Translations under genes and position numbers: made by a program
Notes under the pieces: generated by a model
What the model was told of the DNA's origin: nothing
The model's database searches: none
The model's input: the letters and a program-made list of their open reading frames with translations, nothing else
Origin: Taxillus chinensis
Lineage: Eukaryota > Streptophyta > Magnoliopsida > Santalales > Loranthaceae
Direction of reading: 5' to 3'
Length of the DNA stretch: 64,000 bases
NCBI GenBank assembly: GCA_023512835.1
Contig: CM042090.1
Coordinates: 26,575,783-26,639,782 of the forward strand
Shown here: positions 60,051 to 64,000 of the stretch, one piece after another
Numbering within the stretch: the first letter of the stretch is position 1
Layout: every line of letters begins with the position of its first letter

Positions 60051-60053
60051 TTA

Positions 60054-61583
60054 CTTTTCTTGTCAAATCCAAACAAATTTCTCAATTTTAAGATAGGAAT
60101 GTCATTGTGTTTAAATTGTAATCCTAAAATCAAAGGCAAAGTTTTTTTTTTCAAAAATCATCTAAAAAATCATATTCCTTGATTATCCTTATTGTTATTT
60201 TAATTTCTAAGCCGAGTTCCTAGTTTTTTGAGAAGATTTTCCTTTCTAAATGGTTTATCATGATTCCATCATATAATTTTGGATGCTTAAAAAGAGTTTT
60301 TTAACAATCACCAGAAAATTTCGAAGTCAATTAGGCTAAAATTTCATTTTCATAACTTTTTCAATCACACTTCGACTTATTTTCTTTCATCGATTTTTTT
60401 TTTTTGGCTTGAAAACTTAATCTGCAGATATTTCTCAGTTGGGAAATGCCTTCATGATACTGATGGAAGTATGCTTTTAAGTCTAATGATAGAATTATTT
60501 CTCAGATTGCTTTTTGCTCAAAAACTCACTACCTAAATGTTTTCAATGTTTGATAATTGTCTCGGATTAACTGAAAATGCAGGCAGAAAGGGAGGTAAAG
60601 GGGGCTGGGGAGGCTTCTGCAAATAGGGGTTGAGGCCATGATTTGCGAGCGACAACAACATAGAAGCGAAGTCAATCAGGCCATGATTCAAAAGTGTGCA
60701 CAGGCAGATCTGTGATTCTTAGGTTTTTGTTCTCAATTCATCGCAACAGCAGAGAGTAGAAAGCGTTTGGTAGAGACGGCTAACAATGTGAGACATGACA
60801 TGACATGATCTAATTATTTTAGCTGCATGGTACAGATAAAGCAAACATTCGCAACAAACTCAAATCCCTATCCTTTAATCCTGTCACATTGGAGTGCCAC
60901 AGTGAAATGACACATCAGCTGTCACATATATCCAACTCCAAATCTGATAATCTCTTCTGGTCTAATATCAATGCTCAAGTGAAATTAATTTTTAAATGAA
61001 TTCACAGGAATGACATGGCTATACAATGTGTTCCATGTTGACGTTACTAGTATCAGAATGCAATCTTGAGTTTATGGGCAATGCATGCAACTCAACTCGT
61101 GGTTTTATATAACAAATGTGCAAACGATGCAGGATGGCAAGATGATTATCAATTTTGATAATGATAGCTGACATAATTTGACACGGGAACAAATGAGTCT
61201 CATGCATGTTTAAGTTCTTAACTGATTATTTTTGTTCGTGTTCTCATGCATAAGAAATACAATTTATTAAGAAAAGTTTAAGAAAATTCATCTTTGACTT
61301 TTAGACATTACTTCTCCAAAATGGTCTCTCAAACCATCACTATATGTCGAAAGATTTTCAAAACAGGAAAAAGATTCCACTTCTGGTCAATGGATCGCTC
61401 GAATGCCCCAAAATCACATATTCCGTGGAAAGCTCATTCGTCCAATTTTATTTTTGTCAGCAACTGATTACAAGCACCACACGCAAGTTCAGCAACGGCC
61501 ATGACAAACCGCCATGCAAAGTTAAAAAGACATCATGATTTACAGGTGCTTGGCCCGGCTGGAGCCCTCTCCTGCCTTACTCC
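60054..61583. other. Intergenic, no gene recognised
   Basis: AT-rich spacer with a short GC-richer stretch at about 60580-60780 that gives no recognisable protein. The last few hundred bases (about 61250-61583) probably include the 3' UTR of the adjoining minus-strand gene. Confidence 0.4.
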
Positions 61584-63512
61584 TCATGGATTTTTATCTG
61601 AGCCGAAGACATACTCCTTCACGGAACGCTCTGCTGACTTTATTGCCCTCTTAACCTGCCATTGCAATGTACTAACATTATACAATTAGCTAATAAGACC
61701 TCACAGCGAACCACAACATGCAGTAGTACCACAATTATTTGTTACATCCAGTTGATTACCCACCACAAAGTGGGCTGCAATATGTCAACCATTTTAACTT
61801 GGCTAGGCGCATGAGAATACAGCCGAAAGTGAAGACAATCAAAAAACCAGTTAAAGATAACATAAGGAAGTATGAACAGTGTATTAGACTCACTATTTTC
61901 AAACACTTGAATTCTAAAGAAACCCAAGCTTAAAAGATTCATGTGTTCCGTGTCAGATACTGAAAGCATAACTGTCCATTAAGCTAAAGCTTTAAGGTTC
62001 ATTTTCATTTACAATCATTAAAAAACGCCTACCACATTTACTATCGAAATTCAAAAATAATTCTTTTACTGATCTACTGATTAGAAGCTGATGGTCGGCT
62101 GAGTAAGACACCCAGAAACTGTACCAACTAGCTACTTCCTATTACTTCCTGGAATTAGAACAATACTCATTTAGAAAGTAAGCTTGCAACAAGAAAAGTA
62201 CTGCACCACTGTACAGAGCTACTAGAAGTGTAGGTCCCCAATGACTCTCATTAACAAATAAATGTTTACAGTAAAATCATAACTAAAGTGCTCAAATCTA
62301 CCTGAATGTGTTTCAAATTCCAGTAAACAACAGTGGCTGTTTTATTTTAAAGTGAATATGACATACATTTCCTAATCCTTCCACTATCCACAACAAGGAC
62401 TGTCCAAAAAATGTCCCAGCCAATTCATTACTGTTGACAAGCTTGCACGCATGTCGCCCCTTTCCAACTACACTCATTTTTAACTTTTTTTAACATTTTA
62501 CCTGCCATTTTCAAATTATTGGGATCCTGATCCTGTCCAGCTAAAGGAGAGCTAAAGACTACACTACCCTGTTTGTCTCTCTCCACAGAATCACATATCT
62601 TCTTCCTCGACAATGGTTGCCTCCTTGCTCGAAATATTCTAGGAATTCATTCCTGACTGCCATTGATGATGAGAAATAGAGCACCTCATAGGGCCATAAC
62701 GGCAGTGCATTGCTTTTTTGGAAAATAGCTCCCCAGTTCCCATATGAGCTAGAGGATCACTTTTAATTCTTGTCCCCTCTTAATCTGGGTGTGTTATTCT
62801 TTATCGAATAGGATGTTTCATATCTAAGCTATACTGCTATGCACAATCGCCCTTTCCTAAAACTTGTGTTCAAGATAATACACAAACAAAACCAAAGAGT
62901 AGTCCTCTGTTGCTCTGTCCATATCTCTTGAATATAAGAATATCAGCCAATTCTCAATCTCTTGAATCAGGGTTCTTTTTTCAATGAATAAGGGAAAAAT
63001 CTACCCCCATAGGTAGCCTAATGCCCAAATGGTTGATGCAACCCAGGTCTTGCTTTCAAACCTTGGGAGCACCATAGGGTAGGGATGGGGGGTTTTGGGT
63101 AGAGGAGGGAGCGAGTTGTATTAAAAAAATAATAATAAATTAACGGAAAAATCCCTCATTTCTCACAAACTCAGGGCCAATAACACAGCTATAACTCGGC
63201 AGGAACCTCAGATCCCAAATTGATTACCTTTTCTATGAAATGTTGATTCATAGAGAGTGTGGTGCAAACAGTTCAATCGAAATTAGGGAAAAACTAGGTT
63301 ATGAATTAGGTTATAAACGGAAAGGATGTAGCAAAGAAACAGTAAGAATAGACACTGATAAAGACGCGCGCGCGCGCGCACGCAGAGATAGAACTTACAG
63401 GGTCAAGAATGTTGGGATGGGGACCGTAGTCGGCGGTAAGGAGAAAGTAAGAAGCCACAACAGTGACCCCTATTGTTGTTCTTCTCAAGAGCTTGTCAGT
63501 TTGGGGGTTCAT
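61584..63512 (-). CDS. Conserved 61-aa plant protein of unknown function
   Basis: Two exons on the minus strand: 63399-63512 (38 codons) and 61584-61655 (23 codons plus stop), separated by a 1743-bp GT-AG intron (GACCCT followed by GTAAGT; acceptor atggcag). The product opens with MNPQTDKLLRRTTIGVTVVA, then SYFLLTADYGPHPNILDP, then VKRAIKSAERSVKEYVFGS. One hydrophobic segment (about residues 13-29) is followed by a short amphipathic helix. I recognise this as a small family widespread in plants, in which the MNPQTDKL start and the ADYGP..N.LDP motif are constant, but I know no assigned role. Exon phase, splice sites and family-like ends are all intact, so I regard it as a real gene despite its size. 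Confidence 0.8.
63365..63381. repeat. (CG)n alternating run in intron
   Basis: About eight CG dinucleotides begin within about 20 bp downstream of the donor site of the 61-aa gene's intron; unusual in this AT-rich region. Confidence 0.9.
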
Positions 63513-64000
63513 CGTCGCCAATGGCGAAGTAGTGATTTTCTTAGAAGAAGGCAAGAAAATATTCACGAGTGGTCAAAACCTTTGCCAAGGGCAATATTAG
63601 ACTATTTTTATTTTATTTTATTTTTTCTGTTTTGAAATATATAAATAAGTAAATGAAAAAATTATGTGGGTTTGAAAAGAATTTAGGAAAAACAATATTG
63701 GGATGGGCTCAATTATAATTTATAAGGCAATTCCAGTAATTTAAATTTATATCTAAATTATAACGTATTTTGCTTAGAGAGTGTACAACTCTTCAAAAAT
63801 AAATAGTTAATATGCATTTTGTAAAAATAATTGAAGACAAAAGGAAAATTTAAAAAACTACTAGAAGCAAATTTTATATTTTTTTCATAAGAGGAAATTT
63901 GGAAGACTAAACTATTAGAGATGTCCTACAACAAATCTCTTCCTCCTCTTCCCCTCTTCATAATCACCCGCTCCTCGTCATAGCTTAAGAGTCTAGATGA
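63513..64000. other. Upstream region of the 61-aa gene
   Basis: Promoter-side DNA, with a T-rich run at 63601-63630 and AT-rich sequence to the end of the window. No further gene is recognised. Confidence 0.4.

Larger units (their letters stand above)
49352..60053. mobile_element. Complete 10.7-kb PIF/Harbinger transposon with captured genes
   Basis: The element runs from 49355 to 60050. The ends are inverted repeats: the left reads GAGCATGTTTGGCA and the right, complemented, reads GGGCATGTTTGGTA. Each end is flanked by TTA (49352-49354 and 60051-60053), the 3-bp target duplication diagnostic of PIF/Harbinger. GC-richer putative promoters lie just inside both ends (49540-49850 and 59460-59830), firing inward. 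Order: TIR, transposase gene (plus), purple acid phosphatase fragment (plus), TAD3 fragment (minus), Myb/SANT gene (minus), TIR. Known Harbinger elements need both a DDE transposase and a Myb-like partner. Most autonomous plant copies are about 4-7 kb, so this one is long, because of the host fragments in the middle. Confidence 0.85.

Overview
This is a window of nuclear DNA from a flowering plant. It is AT-rich, its genes have GT-AG introns, and it carries plant-only families: a CSLD glycan synthase, a FERONIA-type malectin receptor kinase, plant Bax inhibitor-1, and FAR1, Ty3, Ty1, LINE, SINE and PIF/Harbinger relics. I cannot place it below angiosperm level.

Host genes, left to right. (1) BI-1, minus strand, 5992-8711, six exons, 254 aa, complete. 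(2) A 79-aa single-pass, probably mitochondrial, protein, minus strand, 15480-19554 plus a leader exon near 21.0 kb. Its coding intron has been filled by a 3.76-kb Ty3/gypsy element, which in turn holds a 131-bp LINE tail. (3) A cellulose synthase-like D gene closest to CSLD5, minus strand, 29308-33360, three coding exons, 1156 aa, intact. (4) A FERONIA orthologue, plus strand, 43077-45758, full length but interrupted by three single-base insertions, all in G or C runs; sequence error is the likeliest cause. (5) A 61-aa conserved plant protein of unknown function, minus strand, 61584-63512, two exons.

CSLD5, which makes wall polysaccharide during cytokinesis and tip growth, and FER, a wall-integrity sensor, lie about 10 kb apart and point away from each other. 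BI-1 is an ER cell-death suppressor. Nothing suggests that these genes act as a cluster.

The most notable structure is a complete 10.7-kb PIF/Harbinger transposon (49355-60050). It has matching terminal inverted repeats, a TTA target-site duplication, an apparently intact three-exon DDE transposase on the plus strand and a frameshifted Myb/SANT-like partner gene on the minus strand. Between these two convergent genes lie fragments of two unrelated host genes: a purple acid phosphatase (plus strand) and a TAD3-type tRNA adenosine deaminase (minus strand). A second, decayed Harbinger-type ORF1 at 25.5-26.3 kb lies next to fragments of beta-adaptin and a PGAP1-like GPI inositol-deacylase.

The remainder is repeat-rich intergenic DNA: Ty1/copia relics (about 4.9-5.3, 12.1-12.7 and 22.3-23.3 kb), a 1.1-kb element with inverted ends (10.8-12.0 kb), an approximately 0.8-kb repeat present directly on both sides of the 79-aa gene (13.5-14.3 and 21.4-22.2 kb), a FAR1-like fragment (38.6-39.0 kb), a tandem duplication (39.2-39.9 kb), a SINE-like unit (35.5 kb), a broken short-chain dehydrogenase (46.3-47.7 kb), and several microsatellites. 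I saw no tRNA or rRNA gene and no CRISPR array.
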